Shown here one piece after another: positions 1 to 6,475 of a stretch of 9,438 nucleotides of DNA (positions are counted from its first letter, which is position 1; each line of letters opens with the position of its first letter). The stretch is from contig JAHEXO010000048.1 of the NCBI GenBank assembly GCA_023252065.1, forward strand, positions 1 to 9,438, read 5' to 3'. The notes below the pieces were generated by a model. The model did not search any database. It was given only the letters and a program-made list of their open reading frames with translations, and was not told where the DNA came from. A program made the translations under genes and the position numbers. This stretch comes from Nocardioides sp. (GTDB lineage Bacteria > Actinomycetota > Actinomycetes > Propionibacteriales > Nocardioidaceae).

Positions 1-511
1 CGGTCCGGCCCGCGTGGTCGTCGAGGACGCGGAGTCCGGCTGCGCCGACCGCGATGTCGGTCTGCCCCTCGCGCCACGGCCGTCCCGCGGTGTCGGTGAC
101 GACGACTGCGACGTCGACCTCGGCGCGGTCGGCGAGGGCTGCCCGAAGCGTCCGCGCCGAGGCATCGGGGTCGTCGGGCAGCAGCACGACCGTGCCGGGC
201 TCGACGTTGGAGGCGTCGACGCCGGCTGCGGCCATGGTCAGGCCCAGGCGGTTGACCACGATCGACAGGGGCCCGCGGCGGGCCACGAGGCGCACCGTCT
301 CGCGCACCACCGCCTCGGTCCGGTCACCGGCCTCGACCTGCCCCTCCGCCTTGCTCACCACCTTGCTGGTCACGCAGACGACGTCGCCGTCGGCCAGGCC
401 GGCGGTCAGGCCGGCGGTCTCGCCGCCGGCCAGGGCAGCCAGGAGGAGGGTGGCGAGGTCGTCGCCCGAATGCACCTCCCCGACGCCGTCGGGCGACCAG
501 ACCGTGATCAC
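1..511 (-). CDS. cofE: Coenzyme F420-0:L-glutamate ligase, CofE/FbiB N-terminal part (runs off the window)
   Basis: Adds L-glutamate residues to F420-0 in a GTP-dependent reaction, giving polyglutamylated coenzyme F420 in the cytoplasm. I translated 170 residues from the complement; the reading frame is still open at base 1. Family motifs seen are [11 protein letters not shown] (residues 47-57), AAGVDASN (95-102), LLPDDPD (110-116) and [18 protein letters not shown] (139-156). The GTG start at 511 overlaps the cofD stop as GTGA, and no Shine-Dalgarno is obvious, so translation is probably coupled to cofD. The C-terminus lies outside the window. It therefore cannot be said whether this is a free-standing CofE or, as in mycobacterial FbiB, a fusion to an FMN-binding nitroreductase-like domain. 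A short in-frame duplication gives TAGLTAGL at residues 32-39. The function is secure from the motifs and the neighbour; only the domain architecture is open. Confidence 0.93.
   Translation of the reverse strand, partial: MITVWSPDGVGEVHSGDDLATLLLAALAGGETAGLTAGLADGDVVCVTSKVVSKAEGQVEAGDRTEAVVRETVRLVARRGPLSIVVNRLGLTMAAAGVDASNVEPGTVVLLPDDPDASARTLRAALADRAEVDVAVVVTDTAGRPWREGQTDIAVGAAGLRVLDDHAGRT
395..418. repeat. 12-bp perfect tandem duplication inside cofE
   Basis: The unit CAGGCCGGCGGT occurs twice with no gap (395-406 and 407-418). It is in frame and gives a duplicated four-residue TAGL in CofE, just before the conserved [10 protein letters not shown] strand. It looks like a replication-slippage product tolerated in a surface loop. 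No regulatory meaning is suggested. Confidence 0.85.
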
Positions 512-1536
512 GGGCGGTCGGCGACCAGCGACACCGCGGCCGCGGCCATCGCCGCGGTCGCGTCGAGGTCGGTCATCCACAGCGGGACGGCCACGCAGGC
601 CAGGCCTGCTGCCTCGACCGCTGCGACGTCGGCCGCGTCCGTGGTGTCGACGAGCCAGCCGTCGAGCACCCCGCCGTCCGGCTCGTCCGAACGCGCGCCG
701 TAGTGGAGGGCGACGCCGGCAGCGGAGACCTCGACGTCGATGGCGGTGAGGAGCTGGTGGGCCATGCCGCGCACGTGGGTGCCGCCGATGATGGGGGAGA
801 TCCCGACGACGGGGGCCCGGGTGGCGACCAGCGCCTCGCGGACCCGCGGGACGCCCAGGATCGTGCCGACGCTGACCACCGGGTTGCTCGGCGGGACGAT
901 CACCAGGTCGGCGTCGGTGATCGCGTCGATGACGCCGGGCGCGGGGGAGGAGTCGTCGAGCCCGACCACGAGCACCGCCTCGGCCGGCACCTCCGCGTGC
1001 AGGCGCACCCAGTACTCCTGGAAGTGGACGACCCGTCGCCCGCTCGGGGTGTCGGGGTCGGCGATGGCGATGTGGGTCTCGACGCGGTCGTCGCTCATCG
1101 GGAGCAGACGGACGCTCGTGCCGAAGACGGGGGTGAGCCACCGGCGGCACAGTGCCTCGGTCACCTCGGAGAGGGGGTAACCGGCGTCGAGCATCTCGGT
1201 GCGCACGAGGTGGGTGGCCAGGTCGCGATCGCCCAGGCCGAACCACGTCGGCTCCACGCCGTAGGCCGCCAGCTCGTCCTTGGCGTGCCAGGTCTCCTCG
1301 CGCCGGCCCCAGCCGCGCTCGAGGTCGATGCCGTCGCCGAGGGTGTACATGACCGTGTCGAGGTCGGGACAGACCTTGAGGCCGTGCAGCCAGATGTCGT
1401 CGGCGGTGTTGGCCACGACGGTGACCTCGGCGTCGGCGTCGACGCCGGGCAGCAGCCCGCGTCGTAGGCCGTGCAGGAGGCCGCGCAGGAACGTCGCGCC
1501 ACCGACACCCCCCGACAGCACGGTGATCGCTCGCAT
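508..1536 (-). CDS. cofD: 2-phospho-L-lactate transferase CofD/FbiA, F420 biosynthesis
   Basis: Joins the phospholactyl-type side chain from its GDP-activated precursor to the deazaflavin Fo, giving F420-0 or dehydro-F420-0. In mycobacteria the donor is the phosphoenolpyruvyl form; which one is used here cannot be read from the sequence. The 342-residue protein starts with a nucleotide-binding glycine loop GGVGGA (9-14). It also has NTADD (43-47), [11 protein letters not shown] (100-110), HFQEYWVR (171-178) and [13 protein letters not shown] (215-227), all typical of the family. I chose ATG 1536 over the in-frame GTG at 1554: the protein then begins directly with the [10 protein letters not shown] strand, and GAGAGG lies 8 nt upstream (the same bases could also be a -10 element for a leaderless message). 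It is cotranscribed with cofE through a GTGA overlap and is divergent from whiB. The length is normal for the family and nothing is missing. Confidence 0.95.
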   Translation of the reverse strand: MRAITVLSGGVGGATFLRGLLHGLRRGLLPGVDADAEVTVVANTADDIWLHGLKVCPDLDTVMYTLGDGIDLERGWGRREETWHAKDELAAYGVEPTWFGLGDRDLATHLVRTEMLDAGYPLSEVTEALCRRWLTPVFGTSVRLLPMSDDRVETHIAIADPDTPSGRRVVHFQEYWVRLHAEVPAEAVLVVGLDDSSPAPGVIDAITDADLVIVPPSNPVVSVGTILGVPRVREALVATRAPVVGISPIIGGTHVRGMAHQLLTAIDVEVSAAGVALHYGARSDEPDGGVLDGWLVDTTDAADVAAVEAAGLACVAVPLWMTDLDATAAMAAAAVSLVADRP

Positions 1537-1542
1537 GGCGCT

Positions 1543-1548
1543 AGCCTC
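1543..1548 (-). promoter_or_regulatory. Possible -10 element for cofD (or its ribosome-binding site)
   Basis: On the minus strand GAGGCT lies 6 nt before ATG 1536, the same spacing as TAGGCT before manB in this window. This suggests a leaderless or near-leaderless cofD message. The overlapping GAGAGG could instead be a Shine-Dalgarno sequence. No clear -35 element was found. Both readings support the same start codon. Confidence 0.3.
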
Positions 1549-1656
1549 TCGCACCGGCCCGGCGGAGCCCAGCGACCCCCTCGACGGGGAGGTGGCTGCG
1601 GGATGCTACACGCGAATACCCGGGCCCGGGCGAGAATGCCAATACCAGATCGCTCC

Positions 1657-1686
1657 TTGACTTCCGGTGTACGACAGGCGTGTAAT
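1657..1686 (+). promoter_or_regulatory. Candidate sigma-70-type promoter for whiB
   Basis: TTGACT (1657-1662) and TGTAAT (1681-1686) are separated by 18 bp, close to the housekeeping sigma consensus. They sit in the least GC-rich part of the intergenic region. Transcription would begin near 1693 and leave an untranslated leader of about 160 nt before GTG 1854, containing the hairpin and repeats listed below. The GTGTA pentamer occurs on both sides of the spacer (1668-1672 and 1679-1683), so a regulator could bind there. This is inferred from sequence only. Confidence 0.5.
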
Positions 1687-1737
1687 TCCCACAGTGTTCT
1701 TCGGACCGTATGAGTGTCCGAGCGGGTGTAGCTCCAG

Positions 1738-1761
1738 CGCCACCGGACCGAGCCGGTGGCG
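1738..1761 (+). promoter_or_regulatory. Strong hairpin in the whiB leader
   Basis: CGCCACCGG (1738-1746) pairs perfectly with CCGGTGGCG (1753-1761) around a 6-nt loop ACCGAG. There is no T-run behind it, so it is not a classical intrinsic terminator. It sits between the candidate promoter and the GGGTCGA array, where it could act in mRNA stability, pausing or attenuation, or as a DNA operator. Confidence 0.65.
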
Positions 1762-1841
1762 GGTCGAAGGACCAGGTCGAGAGACCGGGTCGAACAGACC
1801 GGGTTGACAGACACAGGGTCGAAGAAAGACACAGGGTCGAA
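1761..1841 (+). repeat. Array of six GGGTCGA-type units upstream of whiB
   Basis: Units start at 1761 (GGGTCGA), 1774 (AGGTCGA), 1787 (GGGTCGA), 1801 (GGGTTGA), 1816 (GGGTCGA) and 1834 (GGGTCGA), giving steps of 13, 13, 14, 15 and 18 nt. The first three units each end in GACC, so each can fold into a GGTC/GACC mini-hairpin: 1762-1773, 1775-1786 (loop GAGA, a GNRA tetraloop) and 1788-1800. The last two lie in a perfect 15-nt direct repeat AGACACAGGGTCGAA at 1809-1823 and 1827-1841. The steps do not preserve reading frame, so the repeat is selected, if at all, as DNA or RNA. The array ends about 12 nt before the whiB start codon. Confidence 0.85.
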
Positions 1842-1853
1842 AGGGCGAGGACC

Positions 1854-2108
1854 GTGAGGGAACTGTTTCTCCTCGATGCGGACGCCGAGGAAGCGGGCTG
1901 GCAGGAGCGCGCACTGTGCGCACAGACCGATCCGGAGGCGTTCTTCCCCGAGAAGGGCGGGTCGACCAGGGAGGCCAAGAAGGTCTGCTTGACCTGCGAC
2001 GTGCGAGGCGACTGCCTCGAGTACGCGCTCATGAACGACGAGCGGTTCGGCATCTGGGGCGGGCTGTCGGAGCGCGAGCGGCGCAAGCTCAAGAAGCGCG
2101 CCGTCTGA
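1854..2108 (+). CDS. whiB: WhiB-family iron-sulphur transcription factor (WhiB/WhmD/WhiB2 type)
   Basis: A small redox- and NO-sensitive [4Fe-4S] regulator. WhiB in Streptomyces and WhmD/WhiB2 in mycobacteria control septation and differentiation, usually with a partner. The 84-residue product has four cluster cysteines C22, C45, C48 and C54 (C-x22-C-x2-C-x5-C), the GIWGG turn (66-70), and a basic tail ending ERRKLKKRAV that contacts DNA in the family. The segment GWQERALCAQTDPEAFFPEK (15-34) is characteristic of the whiB2 orthologue, and so is its place beside cofD. I chose GTG 1854 because the upstream in-frame sequence is repetitive leader, AAGGG (1841-1845) gives an 8-nt Shine-Dalgarno spacing, and the length then matches orthologues. 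An ATG at 1710 would give 132 residues with an Arg-rich extension and is less likely. The gene has its own candidate promoter and a structured leader. An inverted repeat follows the stop. Confidence 0.95.
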   Translation: MRELFLLDADAEEAGWQERALCAQTDPEAFFPEKGGSTREAKKVCLTCDVRGDCLEYALMNDERFGIWGGLSERERRKLKKRAV

Positions 2109-2114
2109 CGCACT

Positions 2115-2134
2115 GCGGTGACTCGGGTCACCGC
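2115..2134 (+). terminator. Inverted repeat just after whiB, possible terminator
   Basis: GCGGTGAC (2115-2122) and GTCACCGC (2127-2134) form a perfect 8-bp stem with the 4-nt loop TCGG, beginning 6 nt after the whiB stop. No T-tract follows, so it would be a U-less actinobacterial-type terminator, an mRNA 3' stabiliser, or an operator for the next gene. Its position between whiB and a separately promoted glycosyltransferase favours a terminating role. Confidence 0.45.
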
Positions 2135-2167
2135 TGCGACGAATGCGGGGGCGCTTCGGCCCGCCGC

Positions 2168-2173
2168 TAAGGT
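2168..2173 (+). promoter_or_regulatory. Possible -10 element / ribosome-binding site of the glycosyltransferase gene
   Basis: TAAGGT ends 8 nt before GTG 2182, the spacing of a leaderless actinobacterial promoter. The same bases (AAGG, 2169-2172) lie 9 nt from the start and could instead be a Shine-Dalgarno for read-through from whiB. No good -35 is visible. The sequence cannot decide between the two. Confidence 0.35.
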
Positions 2174-2181
2174 GAACGATC

Positions 2182-5049
2182 GTGAGTCCGACGGTCGTGG
2201 CACTTCTGGTCAGCCACGACGGGACCAGGTGGCTTCCCGCCGTCGTCGGGGGCCTGCAGGCCCAGACCGCCTCCTTTGCCGGAGTCGTGGCGGTCGACAC
2301 CGGGAGCAAGGACGACAGCGTCGACCTGCTGCTCGACGCGTTCGAGGAGGTCGTCACCCTCACCGGGGGCACGTCCTACCCCGACGCCGTGCGGGTCGGC
2401 CTCGAGCAGGTCGACGCCGCCGTCGAGTGGATCTGGCTGCTCCACGACGACAGCAACCCCGCGCCCGACGCGCTCGCCGAGCTGCTCGCGGCCGCCGAGG
2501 CCGACCCGCAGGCCGACGTCCTCGGCCCCAAGCTGCGGGAGTGGCCCTCCCTGAAGCGGCTGCTCGAGGTGGGCGTCACGATCTCCGGCACCGGGCGCAG
2601 GGAGACCGGGCTCGAGCCCGGCGAGTACGACCAGGGTCAGCACGACGACGCGCACCACGTGCTCGCCGTCAACACCGCGGGGATGCTGGTCCGGCGGCGC
2701 GTGCTCGACGAGCTCGGCGGTCTCGACGCGCAGCTGCCGATGTTCGGCAACGACGTCGACTTCGGCTGGCGGGCCGCGCGGGCCGGTTTCCGCACGGTCG
2801 TGGTGCCCCAGGCCGTGGTCTTCCACGCCGAGGCCGCCCACCGTGGCACCCGTCGTACGCCGCTGACCGGCCGGCACACCCACTACCAGGAGCGCCGGGC
2901 CGCTCTCTACACGCTGCTCGCCAACGTGCCCGGCCGGCGCCTGCCGTGGCAGGTCGTCCGCCTCCTGTTCGGCACGCTGCTGCGGATGCTCGGGTTCTTC
3001 GTGGTCCGATCGCCCGGCGAAGCGCTGGACGAGCTGGCCGCGCTGGTCTCGGTCTACACCAGCCCCGGCGAGATCCGGCGGGCCCGCAAGGCTCGCCGGT
3101 CGATCGGCGACTCGCACGACGCGGCCCCGCTGCTGGCGGCGTGGTGGGTGCCCTACCGGCACGGGCTCGACTTCGTCGGCGACTTCGTGTCTGCGATCTT
3201 CAACCAGGCACAGGACGTCGCCGACCGGCGCCGCGCGGCCAAGGAGGCCGACGCGCCTGCGCCGATCCGGCGGCCGGTGGTCGCCGACGACGACGAGGCG
3301 CCGGAGGACACCGGTCTGGTGGCCCGCTTCTTCACCAGCCCCCTGGCCCTGGCGATCACCCTGGTCGTGCTGCTGTCGGTCTTCGGTGCCCGCGAGGCGT
3401 TCGGCACCGTGACCGGTGGCGGGCTCGCCCCGGCCCCCGACCGCGCGACGGACCTCTGGCGGCTCTGGACCGAGTCGTGGCACCCGTTGGGCACCGGCAC
3501 CGCCGTCCCCGCCCCGCCGTACGTCGTGCCGATGGCGCTGCTGGGCTGGCTGCTGGGCGGGAGCGCCGCCGCCGCGGTGTCCGCGGTGCTGCTGCTCGCC
3601 GTACCGCTGGCGCTCTGGGGCGCATGGCGGCTGCTCCGCGTCGTCGGCCGGCTGGTCGACCCCGGCGGCTCGCCCCGGTGGCTGGTAGGTCTGGGTGCGG
3701 TCACCTATGCCCTGGTGTCGGTGACCTCGGGCGCCTTCGGCGACGGTCGCCTCGGCGTGGTCGCGGCGACGGTGATCCTCCCGTGGCTGGCCCACGCCGC
3801 CCTCGGCTTCGCCGACCCCGAGCGCGACCGCCGTTGGCGCGCCGGCTGGCGTACCGGGCTGCTGCTCGCCCTGCTCGCCGCCTTCACGCCGGTGGCGTGG
3901 GTGTTCGCGGTCGTGCTCACGCTGGTGGTGCTGGTCATCGCCTACGCCGTCACCCGGCAGCTCCCGCGCGACCGCGACGTCTGGGGGCCTCCCGCCGCCG
4001 CGCTGGGGGTGGCGCCGGTCCTGCTCGCCCCTTGGTGGCTGCCCGCGATCATCCACGGCGCCTGGCCGCTGCTGCTGATGGAGACCGGACGGCAGCCGTT
4101 CCCGTCGCTGGGCTTCTCAGACCTCCTGCTCGGCCGGTTCGGCGCGGGCGTCGGCGGCCCGTGGTGGCTGGGCGCCCTCCTGGTGGTGCTGGCCGTGCTG
4201 GCGCTGATCCCGCGGGCCACCCGGATCCCGGTGCTCGTGACATGGCTGGTCGCGGCGGTCGCCGCCGTGACCGCGCTGCTGCTGTCGCTGGTGGCCCTCC
4301 CGCTGCCCGGCGGCTCGGTCCGGCCCGGCATCACGGTGCTGATCGTCGTGCTGCACGGGTGCTTCGTGACCGGCGCGATGCTGGGAGCCCAGGGCCTGGT
4401 CACGCTGCTCCGGCGCTCGCGGGCCGAGCACCACCAGGTGATGTTGGTGGGCCTGGCCGTCGTCGCCGCGATCATCCCGGCGATCGGGCTCGGCTGGTTC
4501 GTGCTGAAGGGTCCGGGCACGCTGGACAACAGCGAGAACAGCGGGATCCCGAGGTTCATGACCGACGAGGCCGAGGCCGACAACACCCACGGCGTGCTGG
4601 TGATCCGCGGCGACACCGAGAAAGGGCTGACCTTCACGATCCGGCGCGGTGCGGGGAACACGCTGGGCCGCAGCGAGATCCAGTACGCCTCGCAGCCGGA
4701 CGCGGCGTTCACCAACGACGTGCGGGCGCTGGTCTCCCGTCCGACCGCCGGCACCGTCGACCGGCTCGCTGCTGCCGGCATCTCCTACATCGTGCTACCC
4801 GCGCCCGTGGACGGTGCCGTCGCCGCCGGCCTCGACGCGACCGACGGACTCGGCCAGGCCGGCACCGAGAGCCTCTCGACCCGCACCTGGCACGTCGAGA
4901 CCCCGGTCGACCCGGCGGCCCTCGACGGACCGTCGTCGTGGGTCCGCTCCGTGCTGCTGGTGGTCTCGGCCCTCGGCACCGTGACCGTCGTCATCCTGTG
5001 CCTGCCCACGCTGCGGGCCCGCCGTACCGACGAGGAGGAGGACGCATGA
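2182..5049 (+). CDS. Membrane-anchored family 2 glycosyltransferase with large multi-TM C-terminal domain
   Basis: A 955-residue protein. Residues 1-230 are a GT-A fold family 2 glycosyltransferase: the start strand VVALLVSHDG, AVDTGSKDDS (37-46), the nucleotide-sugar/metal motif LLHDD (86-90), and FGNDVDFGWR (188-197) in the place of the catalytic-base region. A connecting region and an acidic linker (DDDEAPED, about 369-376) follow. From about 385 to 777 there are roughly twelve hydrophobic segments. Then comes an outside-facing soluble stretch (about 778-917), a last membrane span (918-942) and a charged tail ending DEEEDA. The catalytic domain would face the cytoplasm. Donor and acceptor are unknown; a polyprenyl-linked envelope glycan is likely from the architecture. 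The next gene overlaps it by four bases (ATGA), implying coupled translation. Orthologues sit between whiB and DUF5719 in Streptomyces, as I recall. It is unlike the single-domain secondary-metabolite transferases. No frameshift or missing motif is seen. Confidence 0.87.
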   Translation: MSPTVVALLVSHDGTRWLPAVVGGLQAQTASFAGVVAVDTGSKDDSVDLLLDAFEEVVTLTGGTSYPDAVRVGLEQVDAAVEWIWLLHDDSNPAPDALAELLAAAEADPQADVLGPKLREWPSLKRLLEVGVTISGTGRRETGLEPGEYDQGQHDDAHHVLAVNTAGMLVRRRVLDELGGLDAQLPMFGNDVDFGWRAARAGFRTVVVPQAVVFHAEAAHRGTRRTPLTGRHTHYQERRAALYTLLANVPGRRLPWQVVRLLFGTLLRMLGFFVVRSPGEALDELAALVSVYTSPGEIRRARKARRSIGDSHDAAPLLAAWWVPYRHGLDFVGDFVSAIFNQAQDVADRRRAAKEADAPAPIRRPVVADDDEAPEDTGLVARFFTSPLALAITLVVLLSVFGAREAFGTVTGGGLAPAPDRATDLWRLWTESWHPLGTGTAVPAPPYVVPMALLGWLLGGSAAAAVSAVLLLAVPLALWGAWRLLRVVGRLVDPGGSPRWLVGLGAVTYALVSVTSGAFGDGRLGVVAATVILPWLAHAALGFADPERDRRWRAGWRTGLLLALLAAFTPVAWVFAVVLTLVVLVIAYAVTRQLPRDRDVWGPPAAALGVAPVLLAPWWLPAIIHGAWPLLLMETGRQPFPSLGFSDLLLGRFGAGVGGPWWLGALLVVLAVLALIPRATRIPVLVTWLVAAVAAVTALLLSLVALPLPGGSVRPGITVLIVVLHGCFVTGAMLGAQGLVTLLRRSRAEHHQVMLVGLAVVAAIIPAIGLGWFVLKGPGTLDNSENSGIPRFMTDEAEADNTHGVLVIRGDTEKGLTFTIRRGAGNTLGRSEIQYASQPDAAFTNDVRALVSRPTAGTVDRLAAAGISYIVLPAPVDGAVAAGLDATDGLGQAGTESLSTRTWHVETPVDPAALDGPSSWVRSVLLVVSALGTVTVVILCLPTLRARRTDEEEDA

Positions 5050-6470
5050 GCCGTGTCGGCAAGCGCGTCCGCGCTCCCGAGGTGACCCGTCGCCAGCGCA
5101 CCCGGCGCCTCGACCTGGTCACCGTGCTGGCCGTGGTGCTCCCGCTGGTGACCATCGGGTCGCTGGCGCTGGTGCGCACCGAGTCGGTCCGCGACAACAC
5201 CCGCGCCCCGTCGCTGACCCGGCTGACGGCGTCCACCGTCGTCTGCCCGTCGGCGCAGAAGAGCTCGCCCGAGGCGTCGGTCTCGACCGCCGGCAGCGGC
5301 TCCGGCTCGCTGGTGGTGCTCTCGGGCGGCACCAGCACCGAGGTGCCGGTCACGCCCCACGCCCTCTCACCGCTCGACGGCACCGACGCCCAGGTGGTGA
5401 AGGGCGTCGACGACCTGGCACCCGGTCTGCTGGGCCTCCGCTCGGGGACCGCGCCCCTCAACGCGATGGACTGCACCGTGCCGACGGCGGACCAGTGGTT
5501 CACCGGCATCGGCGCCCGGGCCGACCACGACTCCGTGATCGAGCTGACCAACCCCGACAGCGGGCCGGCGGTCGCCGCGATCGACCTGTTCGGCGACCAC
5601 GAGTCCAGCAGCAACCGGCTGCGTGGCCTGACCATCCCCGGCCACAAGACGATCTCGCTCGACCTCGGTGCCGTCATCCCGCGGCGGCTGGCGATCTCGG
5701 CCCACGTGGTCGTGACCCGCGGTCGGCTCGGGGTCTCCGTCCTCGACAGCCACACCAACCTGGCCGCCCACAAGTCGTACGCCGAGTGGCTCCCGCGGCA
5801 GCTCGCGCCTGCCGCCTCCAACGACCTCCTCGGGCTGCCGAGCGCGCACGGCAGCCACTTCCTCCAGCTGGCCAACCCCGGCCAGGACGTCGTGCGCGCA
5901 CAGATCCAGGTGATCACCTCCGACACCCGGTTCACGCCGAAGGGGCTGGCGCCGGTGTCGGTGCCGCCCGGGGCGACGGTCTCGGTTCCGTTGACCAAGG
6001 CGCTGTCCAAGGCGCTCGGAGACGGCGCCGTCGGGGTCGGCGTGACCGCCGACGCCCCGGTCACCGCCTCCCTGTTGACCCAGCTCAAGAACGACCGCGT
6101 CCTGACCGTCCCCGCGCCGACGGTCTCCCACGAGGCCGCCACGTTGCTCCCGACGCTGCCGGGCAAGGGAAAGAAGCACCACGGTGCGACCACGGCGACG
6201 CTCCAGGTCGCCGCCGACGCCGCCGGCGCCGCGCAGGTGACGGCGTACGACGCCACGGGCGCCGAGCTGCACACCGACACCGTCGCCCTCGAGCAGGGCC
6301 GGGTGGCGAGCCTGACCCTGCCGCGCGGCACGGCGTTCCTCGACGTCGTGCCCCAGCGCACGACGATCCGTGCCGCGGTGCTCGTCGCCGGTGACGGCGC
6401 GACGGTGGTGCCGCTGCACGAGCTGCTCACCCAGGGGCTGGTGCCGCAGATCTGGCCCGGCCAGGACTGA
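5046..6470 (+). CDS. DUF5719-family membrane-anchored extracytoplasmic protein
   Basis: A 474-residue protein of unknown function. A basic cytoplasmic head (residues 1-21, rich in Arg) precedes a single hydrophobic anchor (22-43). The remainder should lie outside the membrane. There are only two cysteines, C67 (in VVCPSAQ) and C143 (in MDCTVP), which probably form a disulphide. The ectodomain seems to contain three beta-rich repeats, at about 162-240, 269-348 and 380-458. Each begins with an alternating hydrophobic strand (VIELTNP, FLQLANP, ATLQVAA) and has a later segment of the type PPGATVSVPL. The segment DQWFTGIGARADHDSVIELT resembles the DUF5719 signature as I recall it. The start ATG 5046 overlaps the glycosyltransferase stop and has a strong GGAGG just upstream. 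The coupling suggests a partner of that enzyme in building or presenting an envelope glycan. No catalytic motif is recognised, so an accessory or binding role is more likely than an enzyme. Confidence 0.85.
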   Translation: MSRVGKRVRAPEVTRRQRTRRLDLVTVLAVVLPLVTIGSLALVRTESVRDNTRAPSLTRLTASTVVCPSAQKSSPEASVSTAGSGSGSLVVLSGGTSTEVPVTPHALSPLDGTDAQVVKGVDDLAPGLLGLRSGTAPLNAMDCTVPTADQWFTGIGARADHDSVIELTNPDSGPAVAAIDLFGDHESSSNRLRGLTIPGHKTISLDLGAVIPRRLAISAHVVVTRGRLGVSVLDSHTNLAAHKSYAEWLPRQLAPAASNDLLGLPSAHGSHFLQLANPGQDVVRAQIQVITSDTRFTPKGLAPVSVPPGATVSVPLTKALSKALGDGAVGVGVTADAPVTASLLTQLKNDRVLTVPAPTVSHEAATLLPTLPGKGKKHHGATTATLQVAADAAGAAQVTAYDATGAELHTDTVALEQGRVASLTLPRGTAFLDVVPQRTTIRAAVLVAGDGATVVPLHELLTQGLVPQIWPGQD

Positions 6471-6475
6471 CCGGC

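Larger units (their letters stand above)
1537..1853. other. Divergent cofD/whiB intergenic region
   Basis: These 317 bases between two divergent starts hold no convincing gene. The part next to cofD contains a GC palindrome CCCGGGCCCGGG (1619-1630). The middle is locally less GC-rich and holds a candidate whiB promoter (1657-1686). The last 120 bases carry a strong hairpin followed by a GGGTCGA repeat array. The frame in register with whiB is open from an ATG at 1710, but its translation is a low-complexity Arg/Asp/Glu string that I take to be leader, not protein. Confidence 0.75.

Noticed and set aside
14..749. Plus-strand open frames opposite cofE and cofD
   Set aside because: The complement encodes clear CofE and CofD motifs; these frames are shadows of low complexity.
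1603..1608. TAGCAT on the minus strand as a cofD -10 element
   Set aside because: The -35 region at the proper distance is CCCGGG, and the resulting leader of about 60 nt has no other support. The GAGGCT/GAGAGG element next to ATG 1536 is the simpler reading.
1619..1630. CCCGGGCCCGGG palindrome as an operator
   Set aside because: It is a short G/C-only palindrome, expected by composition at this GC content; no second copy or flanking motif supports a function.
1761..1841. CRISPR array
   Set aside because: Units are 7-15 nt with 13-18 nt steps and no unique 30-nt spacers; no cas genes are present.
1710..1853. N-terminal extension of WhiB from ATG 1710
   Set aside because: It is a repetitive Arg/Asp/Glu string derived from the GGGTCGA array, absent from known WhiB proteins as I recall them, and GTG 1854 has suitable upstream sequence. 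It is not formally excluded.
1161..2372. Minus-strand open frame of 403 codons crossing cofD, the intergenic region and whiB
   Set aside because: It overlaps two well-supported genes and the divergent region, and its sequence has no family features. The same reasoning removes the other long minus-strand frames over DUF5719 (4991-6430 and 5367-7058) and the one over manB (7799-8644).
2167..4056. A 629-codon minus-strand open frame opposite the glycosyltransferase
   Set aside because: Its product is Gly/Arg/His/Gln-rich with no recognisable domain and follows the complement of strongly supported GT2 codons; an antisense shadow.
2118..6470. A 1450-codon plus-strand open frame spanning the glycosyltransferase and DUF5719
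   Set aside because: Up to about 5045 it is the wrong frame of the glycosyltransferase, giving an Arg/Pro/Ala-rich low-complexity string. Only the part from ATG 5046 is real (DUF5719). High GC content removes stop codons in the shadow frame.
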